Both the position numbers and the translations under genes were made by a program. Shown piece by piece: positions 28,663 through 37,682 of a stretch of DNA of 64,000 bases; position 1 is the stretch's first letter; every line of letters starts with the position of its first letter. The DNA is from Rhodospirillales bacterium (lineage in GTDB: Bacteria; Pseudomonadota; Alphaproteobacteria; Dongiales; Dongiaceae), in the NCBI GenBank assembly GCA_009885795.1, contig VFKA01000035.1:62001-126000 (forward strand). The letters run 5' to 3'. The notes below the pieces were generated by a model. The model was not told the origin of the DNA. It worked only from the letters and a program-made list of their open reading frames with translations, and searched no databases.

Positions 28663-29895
28663 CTATCCCGCCATGGCGGCTGCCTGCCGCCGGATACCGC
28701 CGTCCAGCGCTTCGACCAAGCGGTCAAGCGCCTTGCCGACCGCCGCCGGATCGTGGACCAGCGCGACTCGAATATAGGCATCTCCCGGATTCAGGCCTTG
28801 GCGGTCGGGGCGCGCGAGGTAGGCGCCGGGCAGCACCTTGATCCCGGCCGCCCGCCACAACTGGCGCGCCGCCGCCTCGCCATCGCCGACCTCGAGCCAC
28901 AAGAAGAATCCGCCCTCCGGCCGCCGCCAGTCGAATCGCCGCCCGATCAGCCTCTCGGCCAGCGCGAAGTTGGCGCGATAGCGCGCCCGCCCGGTCTCGA
29001 CATGCGCCTCGTCGCGCCACAGCATTGTCGATACCGCCAGGATCGGCGCCGGCACCGCGACGCCGCCATAATTGACGAGCTGCGTCTGCCGCGCGATCAG
29101 GCGCGGGTCTCCGGCGATGAATCCCGAGCGCAGCCCCGGCACGCCGGAACGCTTCGACAATGAATGAAAGACCAGAAGATTCGACAAGTCGCCACCTTCC
29201 GCCGCGACTTCGAGCGCGCCGGGCGGCGGGGCATCCGAATAGATTTCGGCATAGCACTCGTCGACCGCCAAAACGAACCCGTGGGCTCGCGCCAGGTCGA
29301 GCCAGCGCCTCAGATAAGCGCGGCTGGCAACGGCGCCCTGCGGATTGGCGGGCGAGCAGACATAGGCAAGGGCGGTGCGCGCCAGCACGCCGGCATCGAT
29401 ATGATCGGGGTCGGGCAGGAAACCCGTCTCCCGAGTCGCCGGCAAAAAGACCGGCTCCGCGCCGGCGACCGCCGCCGCGCCGGCATAGACGTGATAGAAG
29501 GGGTTGGGCATCAACACCGCCGGGCGGCGCGCCGAGGTGGGTTCCGGCACCGCCGACAGCGCGGCCATGAACAGCGCCTCGCGGGTGCCGGCGACCGGCA
29601 GCACGTGCCGGTCGGGATCGATCAGATCGGCGGGCAGGGCATAGCGCCGCGCGAGCCAGTCGACGACGGCGGCGCGAAATTCCGCCGTCCCCTGGCTTGG
29701 GGGATAGCGCGTCCACGAAGCCGCGTGGCGGGCAAGCTCGTCGCCGACACCAGGCGGCAGCGAGCCTTGCGGTTCTCCCAGCGACATGACCAGCCGCTCG
29801 CTCTCCTCGATCGCGGGTTCGATGCCATGCAAAAGGCCCGCCAACCGCGTGAACGGATGAAACGCGAGAAGCGCGTCCAGGCGGTCGCCGGGCAT
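28663..29895 (-). CDS. dapC: PLP-dependent aminotransferase, class I/II (DapC-like)
   Basis: Fold-type I aminotransferase of 410 residues. The PLP lysine is K248 in [15 protein letters not shown], the Asn/Asp partners are in [10 protein letters not shown] and [11 protein letters not shown], and the phosphate-binding region is [10 protein letters not shown]. The sequence style ([21 protein letters not shown]) matches the N-succinyldiaminopimelate aminotransferase DapC branch of lysine/peptidoglycan precursor synthesis. That assignment is by family and is less certain than the fold. It is immediately upstream of ftsK on the same strand. Confidence 0.9.
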   Translation of the reverse strand: MPGDRLDALLAFHPFTRLAGLLHGIEPAIEESERLVMSLGEPQGSLPPGVGDELARHAASWTRYPPSQGTAEFRAAVVDWLARRYALPADLIDPDRHVLPVAGTREALFMAALSAVPEPTSARRPAVLMPNPFYHVYAGAAAVAGAEPVFLPATRETGFLPDPDHIDAGVLARTALAYVCSPANPQGAVASRAYLRRWLDLARAHGFVLAVDECYAEIYSDAPPPGALEVAAEGGDLSNLLVFHSLSKRSGVPGLRSGFIAGDPRLIARQTQLVNYGGVAVPAPILAVSTMLWRDEAHVETGRARYRANFALAERLIGRRFDWRRPEGGFFLWLEVGDGEAAARQLWRAAGIKVLPGAYLARPDRQGLNPGDAYIRVALVHDPAAVGKALDRLVEALDGGIRRQAAAMAG

Positions 29896-30340
29896 GATGG
29901 CGCTGGCTAGGGTGCCGGCGCCGTCAGCGGCGCCGAGGTCGGGTGCGAATCATGAACAATCTTAGCCCCGCGCCCCCGGCCGTTACAACAATCGAGGTGA
30001 AGGATCGCCTCCCCCGCTCGAGAAAGCCGACCCGCGCCGTCGGGCCGCGGCGGTCAGGATTTCAGTCCCCGACCCCCTTCGACCGCGCCCGTCATGACGG
30101 CGTGCCGTTAACGATCCCAGGCATTTTAGAGACATTTGCCACACAATTGCCACACGATTACTTGGCTTCCTACACAATATATTGGGTCTAGTCGCCGATT
30201 CGACCGTGTTCCATTAGGTTTCGATTAAGTTTCCTTACCTACGATCCTGCCTGCGACCGGAGAAGCCGGCGCGGGTGCGGAGCGGCGGCGAAGCCGCTTC
30301 AACCTCGATGAAACAGCGGAAGAATTTCGAGGAGCGGGGC
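29896..30340. promoter_or_regulatory. Gene-free 445-bp region upstream of the serralysin pair
   Basis: No convincing gene. An 82-codon open frame (29943-30191) has neither a good ribosome site nor recognisable sequence. The second half becomes AT-rich, unusual here. It contains TTGCCACAC twice, starting at 30136 and 30147 (11-bp period, one helical turn), then the palindrome CAATATATTG at 30175-30184. This looks like an operator/promoter for the metalloprotease gene at 30341, possibly also for the divergent aminotransferase. Confidence 0.5.
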
Positions 30341-32263
30341 ATGCCATCGCCAACGTCGAGCAGGCCGTACAGCACGGTCGGATATAGCGGCAACGTCAGC
30401 ATCGACGCGCTGGTCGCCGGCAGCAAATGGGGCGGATCGACCGGCAGCGCCGCCACCGTGACCTATAGCTTCCCCGGCGCCGGCAGCACCTGGTCGACGA
30501 GCGCCAGCAACGGTTACGGGGCGACGACGGACGGCGGAGAGCCCTGGGACCCCGACTACGCCGGACTGAGCGCCGCCCAGCAGGGGGTGTTTACGAGCAT
30601 CCTCGCCAAGTTCGCCGAAGTCGCCAACATCGCCTTCACCCAAGTCGCCGAAACCAGCACGAATGTCGGCGATATTCGCGTCGCCTTCAGCGGCACCATC
30701 GACGACGCGGGCTACGGCGGCTGGGCCTATTACCCCTGGGGCACCCCTGTCGCCGGGGACGTCTGGCTCAACCCGTTCCGGACCTACTACCAGAACATGA
30801 CCGAAGGCAGCTCCGGGTTTTACGTTCTCGCCCATGAAATCGGCCACGCCTTGGGCCTGCAACATTCGTTCGGCGGCGATTACGCGCTGCCCGTGTCCCA
30901 GGACAGCGAACAATACTCCCTCATGTCCTACACGGATGCCCCTTACGCGACGATCCACGCCGCCGGGCCGATGCTCTACGACATCCAGGCGCTGCAATAT
31001 ATCTACGGCGCCAACATGACGACGCGTGCCGGCGACAGCGTCTACACCTTCAGCGCCACCACCGAGGAGCTGGAGGCGATTTGGGACGCCGGCGGCACCG
31101 ATACGTTCGATCTGTCGAACCAGACGCTCGGCGCCACGCTGAACCTCAATGCCGGCACGTTCAGCTCGATCGGCGTGCTGAACAACGGCGGCGTCGCGCG
31201 CGACAACATCGCCATCGCCTACAACGTGACGATCGAGAACGCGAATGGCGGCTCCGGCGCCGACAAGATCATCGGCAACGGCGCCAACAACACGATCGAC
31301 GGCAATGGCGGCAACGACACACTGACCGGCGGCGGCGGCAACGACTCATTGATCGGCGACGCCGGCACCGACCTCGCGACGTTCTCGGGAAGCCAGTCGA
31401 ACTACGTCTCGACGCTGCTTTCCGACGGCTCCTACCAGCTCGTCGGGACGGATGGGACCGACATCCTGAGCGGTATCGAATTGCTTCAGTTCGGCACGGG
31501 CGCCGCGGTCGCGGTCGGCGCGTTCGGCGGCACCGGCGGATCGACCGGCGGCACTGGCGGAACGGCGGGCGACGACAGCCTTGTCGGCACGACGGGCAAC
31601 GACACCCTTGCCGGCCTCGGCGGCAACGACACCCTTATCGGCAACGGTGGCAACGACCGGCTCGATGGCGGCACCGGCAACGACAGCCTCAATGGCGCCG
31701 CCGGGAACGACTGCTACATCATCGACAGTCTCGGCGACAAGATCGCCGACTCCGGCGGCATCGACACGGTCGAAACCTCGATCGGTTACACGCTCGGCGG
31801 CGGCATGGAGAATCTCACCTTGACCGGCGCCGCCGCCATCAACGGAACCGGCGGCAGCGGCGCGAACCTGCTCATCGGCAATGCCGGCGCCAATCTGCTC
31901 ACCGGCAACAAGGGCAACGATACGATCAAGGGCGCCGGGGGCGACGACACGCTCATCGGCGGGTCGGGCCGCGACCGGTTCGATTACGACGCGCTCGGCG
32001 ATCGCGGCACGGGCGGCGAGGTGATTAGCGGCTTCCGGAAAGGCAGCTCGAGCGATTATCTCGACGTGAGCGATCTCCTGGACAGCTTCGCCGGGTACAC
32101 GGGCGCCAACGCGTTCACCGGCGGATACCTGAATTTCGTGCAATCCGGAACGAACACCATCATCCAGGTCGATGCCGATGGCGGCGGCGACGGTTACGTG
32201 ACGCTGGTGACGATCCAGGGCGTAGCCCTCCTCGAAACGGACACCAGCTGCCTCGTCTTGTAG
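30341..32263 (+). CDS. Serralysin-like M10 metalloprotease with RTX repeats
   Basis: Secreted zinc endopeptidase of 640 residues. The catalytic motif is HEIGHALGLQH (165-175) with the Met-turn SLMSYTD (Met195). Peptidase_M10_C-type beta-roll follows, with GGxGxD nonapeptides in blocks (GNGGNDTLTGGGGNDSL; AGLGGNDTLIGNGGNDRL; GAGGDDTLIGGSGRDRF) that bind Ca2+. No Sec signal is present, and the uncleaved C-terminal targeting region is typical of type I secretion substrates. I chose the ATG at 30341, with GAGGAG just upstream, because it aligns with the start of the tandem paralogue. No type I secretion genes are in the window. Confidence 0.93.
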   Translation: MPSPTSSRPYSTVGYSGNVSIDALVAGSKWGGSTGSAATVTYSFPGAGSTWSTSASNGYGATTDGGEPWDPDYAGLSAAQQGVFTSILAKFAEVANIAFTQVAETSTNVGDIRVAFSGTIDDAGYGGWAYYPWGTPVAGDVWLNPFRTYYQNMTEGSSGFYVLAHEIGHALGLQHSFGGDYALPVSQDSEQYSLMSYTDAPYATIHAAGPMLYDIQALQYIYGANMTTRAGDSVYTFSATTEELEAIWDAGGTDTFDLSNQTLGATLNLNAGTFSSIGVLNNGGVARDNIAIAYNVTIENANGGSGADKIIGNGANNTIDGNGGNDTLTGGGGNDSLIGDAGTDLATFSGSQSNYVSTLLSDGSYQLVGTDGTDILSGIELLQFGTGAAVAVGAFGGTGGSTGGTGGTAGDDSLVGTTGNDTLAGLGGNDTLIGNGGNDRLDGGTGNDSLNGAAGNDCYIIDSLGDKIADSGGIDTVETSIGYTLGGGMENLTLTGAAAINGTGGSGANLLIGNAGANLLTGNKGNDTIKGAGGDDTLIGGSGRDRFDYDALGDRGTGGEVISGFRKGSSSDYLDVSDLLDSFAGYTGANAFTGGYLNFVQSGTNTIIQVDADGGGDGYVTLVTIQGVALLETDTSCLVL

Positions 32264-32342
32264 CGCCATTGTTCAGGCGCCGTTAATACTGGTACTCCTA
32301 CGATGATCGGCGCTTGATCGGGATCGTTCGAGGAGTTGCGCC

Positions 32343-33959
32343 ATGCCGACGCCGACGGGCGGGGGAACCTATAGCGACGTGCCTTTCACCGGCACGAAGT
32401 ACATCGATGCGCTGGTCGGCGGAACGAAATGGGGCGGCCCCGCCGGCAGCCCCGTTTCGCTCGCCTACAGTTTCCCCGGCGATCCCGGAACGTGGTCGAC
32501 CGACTCCGCGACCGGGTACGGGCCGGTCTCGGGCGAAGGCGAGCCCTGGCAGTTCGACTATGCGCCCTTGACCGGCGTCCAGCAGGCGGCCTTCGAAGCC
32601 GCGCTGGCCACCTGGGCCGAGGTCGCCAACATCGCCTTCACCGAAGTCGCCGACACCGCCGGCAATGTCGGCGACATCCGCGTCGCCGCCAGCGGCATCC
32701 TCGAACCCTATGGCGCCTCGGCTTGGGCCTATTTTCCATGGTCGGGCCCGGCGGCCGGCGATGTCTGGATCAACCCCTACGACCCCAGCTATGACGACCT
32801 GCCCGTCGGCGGCTTCGGCTTCAGCGTGCTGGTGCATGAGATCGGCCATGCGCTCGGCCTTGGGCATTCCTTCGACGGCGCCGTCAAGCTCGCCGGCAAA
32901 GAGGACAGCCTGAAATACACGGTGATGTCCTACACCGACCACCCTTACGCGAGCCTCTATGCCTCGCAGCCGATGCTCTACGACATCGCCGCCATCCAGT
33001 ATCTCTACGGCGCCAACATGACGACGCGCGCCGGCGACACCCTTTACGCCTTCAGCGCCACCACCGAGGAATTGATGGCGATCTGGGACGCCGGCGGTGT
33101 CGATACCTTCGATTTGTCGAACCAGACGCTGGGCGCCACGGTGAATCTCGCCGCCGGCACGTTCAGCTCCATCGGCGTGCTCGACACCGGCGGCAAGGCG
33201 CGGGACAACGTCGCCGTCGCCTATAACGTGACGATCGAGAATGCGAAGGGCGGGTCGGGCGCCGACAAGATCACCGGCAACGCCGTCGCCAACGACATCG
33301 ACGGCAATGGCGGCAACGACACCCTGGCGGGCGGCGGCGGCGACGACACGCTCGACGGCGGCGCGGGGACCGACAAGCTCGACGGCGGCGCCGGCAACGA
33401 CACCTTCATCGTCGATGCCCTGGACACGGTCACCGATTCATCGGGCTTCGACACCATCGAGACCGCGACGAGCTACAGCATCGGCAAAGGCAAGGGCGTC
33501 GAATCGGTACAGCTCACCGGCGCGGCGGCCGCCAATCTCACCGGCGGCAAGGCCGGCGATCTGCTGATCGGCAACGGCGCCAACAACCTGCTCTCCGGGG
33601 CCAAGGGCAACGACACGCTTCGCGGCGGCGGCGGCGATGACACGCTCACCGGCGGCGGCAAGGGCAGGGACGTCTTCGACTATGATGCCCTGACCGACCG
33701 CGGCAGCGGCGCCGAGCGAATCGCCGATTTCGCCAAGGGCGCCGCGGGCGACGCGCTCGACTTCGCCGATCTGCTCGACGGCCTGGCCGGCTACAACGGC
33801 TCGAATGCCTTCACCGGCGGTTACCTGCGGTTTCAGGCATCCGGCGCCGACACGCTGGTGCAGGTCGATGCCGATGGCGGCGGCAACGGCTACGTCACCC
33901 TGGTCACGCTGACGGGGGCGGTCCTGACCGAGGCCGACACCGGTAACTTCCTGCTCTAG
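32343..33959 (+). CDS. Serralysin-like M10 metalloprotease with RTX repeats (tandem paralogue)
   Basis: A 538-residue paralogue of the preceding protein, ~100 residues shorter in the repeat region. HEIGHALGLGH lies at 165-175 and TVMSYTD with Met195 at exactly the same positions, so the catalytic domains align without gaps. RTX repeats are GGNDTLAGGGGDDTL and GGAGTDKLDGGAGNDTF, then GGGGDDTLTGGGKGRDVF. The C-terminus (VQVDADGGGNGYVTLVTLTG) is nearly the same as its neighbour's. There is no Sec signal; type I secretion is expected. The first ORF ends 79 bp upstream, so the pair is probably co-transcribed. Confidence 0.93.
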   Translation: MPTPTGGGTYSDVPFTGTKYIDALVGGTKWGGPAGSPVSLAYSFPGDPGTWSTDSATGYGPVSGEGEPWQFDYAPLTGVQQAAFEAALATWAEVANIAFTEVADTAGNVGDIRVAASGILEPYGASAWAYFPWSGPAAGDVWINPYDPSYDDLPVGGFGFSVLVHEIGHALGLGHSFDGAVKLAGKEDSLKYTVMSYTDHPYASLYASQPMLYDIAAIQYLYGANMTTRAGDTLYAFSATTEELMAIWDAGGVDTFDLSNQTLGATVNLAAGTFSSIGVLDTGGKARDNVAVAYNVTIENAKGGSGADKITGNAVANDIDGNGGNDTLAGGGGDDTLDGGAGTDKLDGGAGNDTFIVDALDTVTDSSGFDTIETATSYSIGKGKGVESVQLTGAAAANLTGGKAGDLLIGNGANNLLSGAKGNDTLRGGGGDDTLTGGGKGRDVFDYDALTDRGSGAERIADFAKGAAGDALDFADLLDGLAGYNGSNAFTGGYLRFQASGADTLVQVDADGGGNGYVTLVTLTGAVLTEADTGNFLL

Positions 33960-33972
33960 ACATCGGGCGGTC

Positions 33973-33993
33973 GGCCCGCGATGCTCGCGGGCC
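33973..33993 (+). terminator. Strong hairpin after the serralysin pair
   Basis: Perfect 9-bp stem GGCCCGCGA / TCGCGGGCC around a 3-nt TGC loop, beginning 14 bp after the second protease gene. There is no T-run. It covers an in-frame ATG at 33981, which argues that the hydroxylase gene starts further downstream. Confidence 0.5.
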
Positions 33994-33995
33994 AC

Positions 33996-35261
33996 ATGGC
34001 CAAGCCCAAGATGATTCAAACGGAAGTCGCCGTCGTCGGCGGCGGCATGGTCGGGCTGACGCTGGCCGTGGCGCTGGCCGGGGCCGGGATCGCGACCGTC
34101 GTCGTCGATGCCGCGACGCCCGAGGCGCGCACGGCGACCGGTTATGACGGTCGCGCTTCGGCCATCGCCCATGCCTCGCACCAGGCGTTGGCCGGTATCG
34201 GCGTCTGGCAAGGCCTTGCCGAGTACGCCCAACCGATCGAACGGATCCGGGTGTCGGACGGCGATGCGACAGGCCGCGCGTCGAGTCTTTTCCTGCACTA
34301 CGATCATCGAGAGCTGGCACCCACGGACGCCGGCGCGCCGCCGCTCGGTTTCATCGTCGAGAATCGGGCGATCCGGCGAGCATTGCTGGCGGCGCTGGCG
34401 GCCGCACCCTCGGCCAGCCACGTCGCGCCGGCGACGGTGACGGCCTTGGAAACCGATGGAGCTGGTGTCACACTCACCCTTGCCGATGGGCGGCTTATCC
34501 GCGCCCGCCTCGCCGTGGCCGCCGACGGGCGCGACTCGCGGCTGCGCGCCATGGCCGGGATCGGGGTTACCGAGTGGGCCTACAAGCAGACCGGCATCGT
34601 CTGCACGGTTGCCCATGAGCGCCCGCACCGCGCCGTCGCCCACGAGCATTTCCTGCCCGCGGGCCCGCTTGCCCTGTTGCCGATGGTGGATGACGAGCAT
34701 GGCCACCGCTCGTCCGTGGTGTGGACCGAGCGGCGCGATGTGGCGCCGGCGATTCTCGGCCTGACGGACGAGGATTTCTCGGCCGCCCTGCAACGGCGCT
34801 TCGGCGACAGCCTGGGGCGCTTGCGTATCCTTGGCGGCCGATGGAGCTATCCGCTGGCGCTCCACTTCGCGGCCCGCGTCACCGCCCGGCGCCTGGCGCT
34901 TGTCGGCGACGCCGCCCACGCGATTCATCCGATCGCCGGCCAGGGCCTCAATCTCGGCCTTCGCGACGTGGCCGCGCTGGCCGAAGTCCTGGTCGACGCG
35001 CGCCGCCTTGGCCTCGATTTGGGAGACGGCACCGCGCTCGGGCGCTACGAACGCTGGCGGCGCTTCGATACGGTGACGCTGATCGCCGTGACCGATGGGT
35101 TGAACCGCCTGTTCTCGAACGACATCGCGCCATTGCGGCTGTTGCGCGATCTCGGCCTCGCGGCGGTGAACGAATTGCCGCCATTGAAGCGCTTCTTCAT
35201 GCGCCACGCCATGGGCCAGGTCGGCGACCTGCCGCGCCTGCTCGCCGGCGCGGCGCTGTGA
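33996..35261 (+). CDS. UbiH/UbiF/VisC/COQ6-family FAD-dependent monooxygenase
   Basis: Flavin hydroxylase of about 421 residues, probably acting in ubiquinone ring hydroxylation. The Rossmann GxGxxG motif is VVGGGMVGLTLAVAL near the N-terminus, the DG motif is VAADGRDSRLR, and the GD motif is LALVGDAAHAIHPIAGQGLNLGLRDVAAL, all canonical. In-frame ATGs exist at 33981, 33996 and 34011. The first lies inside a hairpin, so I take 33996; 34011 is also possible. Association with ubiquinone is by family. Neighbouring ubi genes are not visible. Confidence 0.92.
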   Translation: MAKPKMIQTEVAVVGGGMVGLTLAVALAGAGIATVVVDAATPEARTATGYDGRASAIAHASHQALAGIGVWQGLAEYAQPIERIRVSDGDATGRASSLFLHYDHRELAPTDAGAPPLGFIVENRAIRRALLAALAAAPSASHVAPATVTALETDGAGVTLTLADGRLIRARLAVAADGRDSRLRAMAGIGVTEWAYKQTGIVCTVAHERPHRAVAHEHFLPAGPLALLPMVDDEHGHRSSVVWTERRDVAPAILGLTDEDFSAALQRRFGDSLGRLRILGGRWSYPLALHFAARVTARRLALVGDAAHAIHPIAGQGLNLGLRDVAALAEVLVDARRLGLDLGDGTALGRYERWRRFDTVTLIAVTDGLNRLFSNDIAPLRLLRDLGLAAVNELPPLKRFFMRHAMGQVGDLPRLLAGAAL

Positions 35262-35499
35262 GTGCATGTTAGCCACCTATGCGGAATAGAAAAGGCACGT
35301 ACGAAAATATATTTATATATCAATGAGATATGTACGGGTCTGGCAACGTTTGGCGAGTCTGACTGCCTCACTTGACTCGCTTCGTCTAGGCGAAACGCAG
35401 GAAACTTGTAGAAGAGTGGAAGAAACTTGCTGTTGAACCTTGGCGTTGTCATCGTTACTGTTATGTAACAGGCCTAACGAGTGAGAGGAAAGATCTATT
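35262..35499. promoter_or_regulatory. AT-rich spacer upstream of the AAA+ ATPase gene
   Basis: A 238-bp intergenic region with markedly lower GC. It includes AAAATATATTTATATATC at 35302-35319, flanked by GTACG/CGTAC-type repeats (CGTACG near 35297, TGTACGG near 35331). It has the look of a promoter region from a different genomic source than the flanking genes. No small gene is convincing. Confidence 0.45.
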
Positions 35500-36729
35500 G
35501 TGGCCGTTGGGAACATACAATTAGCACTGGAAGCAGGGCGCGTATTCAGTCCGGCTGCTCCCATCGATGAGAGTACACTCTTCGCCGGTCGCCGCGATCA
35601 GACGCGGGCAGTCATCGACGCCATCCAGCAGCGTGGCCAACACGCGATCATTTTTGGAGAACGCGGTGTTGGCAAGACATCCTTGGCAAACGTGCTTGCC
35701 GATTTTCTCCAAGGTGCCGGGGAGCGAGTCGTGGCCCCGCGCGTGAATTGCGATGGCTCCGACGACTTCTCCTCCTTGTGGAGGAAAGTGTTCTCCGAAA
35801 TTCACATAACGCGGGAAACAAGAGGTGTCGGATTCGGCGTAGCGAACGGTATTGCGATTGAGAGCGTTTCGGAGTCTCTCCCCGCGGTCATAACCCCCGA
35901 TACCGTGAGAAGGAGCCTCATGCTCTTAGGTCGCGGCGTACTGCTGATCATCATCGTCGACGAGTTCGATAGGTTGCCCAAAGGTGAGACGACGGCGCTC
36001 TTTGCGGATACCATCAAGGTCTTGTCGGATCAATCGGTGCCGGCGACGCTCGTACTCGTAGGCGTAGCGGATTCTGTCGATGGCCTGATTCTAGGGCACG
36101 AATCCATCGAGCGAAATCTCGTCCAGGTGCCGATGCCGCGCATGTCCGTGGATGAATTGCACGAAATCGTCAGGAATGGCTTGACCCGCCTGGGGATGGG
36201 AATCGAGGACGATGCCCTCAATCATATTTCTCTCCTTTCTCAAGGATTGCCGCACTATACGCATCTGCTAGGTCTGCATTCCGCTCGCGAGGCCTTGGAC
36301 AGCGGGACCAAGAATGTCGGGCTCCACCACGTCGACAATGCGATCGAGAAATGCCTGAGCCAGGCGCAGCAATCCATTCGCAACGCCTACCACCGCGCGA
36401 CGACCAGTCCGCGGCGCGACAATCTCTACCGGCAGGCGTTGCTGGCTTGCGCCCTAGCCCGCACCGACGAGCTGGGCTATTTCTCGGCCGCCAATGTTCG
36501 CTTGCCGATGACCCGCATCATGGGCCGGCCCTATGACATTCCAAACTTTTCTCGACACCTGAAGGAATTCTCCGAGGCTCATCGGGGACCCGTCTTGCAC
36601 AAGATGGGCAAGGAACGACGGTCCCGGTACCGATTCGTCAATCCGTTAATGCAGCCCTACATAACGATGCGGGGAATCGCGGAGAAACTCATCGACAAGG
36701 CTACATTGCAAGCGCTTCGGTTTGGGTAG
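35500..36729 (+). CDS. Orphan AAA+ ATPase (Orc1/Cdc6-like organisation)
   Basis: A 409-residue P-loop ATPase. Walker A is GERGVGKT (53-60), Walker B LIIIVDEFDRLP (D154/E155), sensor-like text is TLVLVGVADSV, and an arginine-rich ESIERNLVQVPM region follows. The C-terminal ~110 residues look like a winged-helix domain (DNLYRQALLACALARTDELGYFSAANV). The start is GTG at 35500 with AGAGGAAAG upstream. Codon and base composition are less GC-rich than the neighbours, and it stands alone between two chromosomal genes on an AT-rich leader. Function is unknown; replication-type, DNA-binding or defence-type STAND/AAA roles are all possible. Confidence 0.85.
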   Translation: MAVGNIQLALEAGRVFSPAAPIDESTLFAGRRDQTRAVIDAIQQRGQHAIIFGERGVGKTSLANVLADFLQGAGERVVAPRVNCDGSDDFSSLWRKVFSEIHITRETRGVGFGVANGIAIESVSESLPAVITPDTVRRSLMLLGRGVLLIIIVDEFDRLPKGETTALFADTIKVLSDQSVPATLVLVGVADSVDGLILGHESIERNLVQVPMPRMSVDELHEIVRNGLTRLGMGIEDDALNHISLLSQGLPHYTHLLGLHSAREALDSGTKNVGLHHVDNAIEKCLSQAQQSIRNAYHRATTSPRRDNLYRQALLACALARTDELGYFSAANVRLPMTRIMGRPYDIPNFSRHLKEFSEAHRGPVLHKMGKERRSRYRFVNPLMQPYITMRGIAEKLIDKATLQALRFG

Positions 36730-36764
36730 CCTAAGACGATTGCCGGGCGCGGCGCTCTAGGGTT

Positions 36765-37682
36765 TCAGCGCCCGATGATATGCGCCGGTCTGTCGGCCCG
36801 GGGGTGGCGCAGCACGGTGTAGCCATAGGCGTTGGCGGCATTGCCGGGCCGGGGTGCCAGGAAAGTCTGGCCGGTGATGACCGAGCCGTAGCGCCCGGCC
36901 GCGATGGTGTCGTCGGGCAGCACCGCGAGCGGCCGGTAGAGGTGATGGTCCTGGCCCAGGGCGCGCGGGGAATTCTCCACCGCGTTATAAGAACAATGCA
37001 GCAGCGCGCGCGGCCGGTCGCTGTCGTTGGGGCCCGAGGCATGCAGCGTGTTGCAGTGGAAGAAGACGGCGTCGCCCGGCGCCATCTCGCACTGGACGAT
37101 CTCGAGCGTCTCCAGCACGCGTTCCAGCCGGTCCGGATCGATGCCGCTCGCCTCGCCGACGCGCCCGTGATCCATGCGGCCGAGCGCATGCGAGCCCTTC
37201 ACCAACTGCACGCAGCCATTCGCCCGCGATGCCGGATCGACGGCGATCATGCAGGTGATCATGTCGGGGGCAAGACACCCGTCATGGTACCAGTAGCCGA
37301 AATCCTGGTGCCAATCCCAACGCCCGGCGCTGCCCGGCCGCTTCATCGACAGCTTGGAATGCCAATGATAGATCGGCTTGCCGATGAGCGCCGCCGCCGC
37401 GCCGGCGAGCCGCTCGATGCGCGGGATCGCGCTCAGCAGATCGTCGCCAAGATCGGTCCAGGTCGCGACCTCCTGCGCCCTGCCGGCGCTGTCGGCGATG
37501 GCCACGACCGCGCCGTCGAGATCGGGATCGGTTCCGCAGGCGCGGGCCAGCGGCGCGATTTCCTCGGGCGCGAACAGGCCGGGGACCGCCACGAAGCCGT
37601 CGCGCCAATATCGCTCGATGTCGTCGTCGCCGATCCGCATGGGCCGCGAGAATTGCGCTGTCGCCGGGGCGGCGTCAAGCAT
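36765..37682 (-). CDS. Phytanoyl-CoA dioxygenase (PhyH) family protein
   Basis: Fe(II)/2-oxoglutarate-dependent dioxygenase of 305 residues. The iron ligands are the HxD in WDWHQDFGYW and the distal His in FFHCNTLHASGPN, followed by the 2-OG-binding Arg (DRPRALLH). Proteins of this family hydroxylate small molecules or lipid-like substrates. The ATG at 37682 overlaps the upstream DUF971 gene by 8 bp; an alternative ATG at 37640 (MRIGDDD) avoids the overlap. The DUF971 neighbour is itself the N-terminal domain of gamma-butyrobetaine dioxygenases. Confidence 0.88.
   Translation of the reverse strand: MLDAAPATAQFSRPMRIGDDDIERYWRDGFVAVPGLFAPEEIAPLARACGTDPDLDGAVVAIADSAGRAQEVATWTDLGDDLLSAIPRIERLAGAAAALIGKPIYHWHSKLSMKRPGSAGRWDWHQDFGYWYHDGCLAPDMITCMIAVDPASRANGCVQLVKGSHALGRMDHGRVGEASGIDPDRLERVLETLEIVQCEMAPGDAVFFHCNTLHASGPNDSDRPRALLHCSYNAVENSPRALGQDHHLYRPLAVLPDDTIAAGRYGSVITGQTFLAPRPGNAANAYGYTVLRHPRADRPAHIIGR

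Noticed and set aside
29943-30191. An 82-codon open frame as a small gene
   Set aside because: Pro/Arg-rich early part, no ribosome site, no domain, and its 3' half crosses an apparent AT-rich promoter.
31260-32000. DNA tandem repeat array
   Set aside because: The repetition encodes GGxGxD RTX nonapeptides of a calcium-binding beta-roll, so it is coding rather than a satellite.
33981-33983. ATG at 33981 as start of the UbiH-type gene
   Set aside because: It lies within the 9-bp stem hairpin at 33973-33993; the ATG at 33996 or 34011 is better placed.
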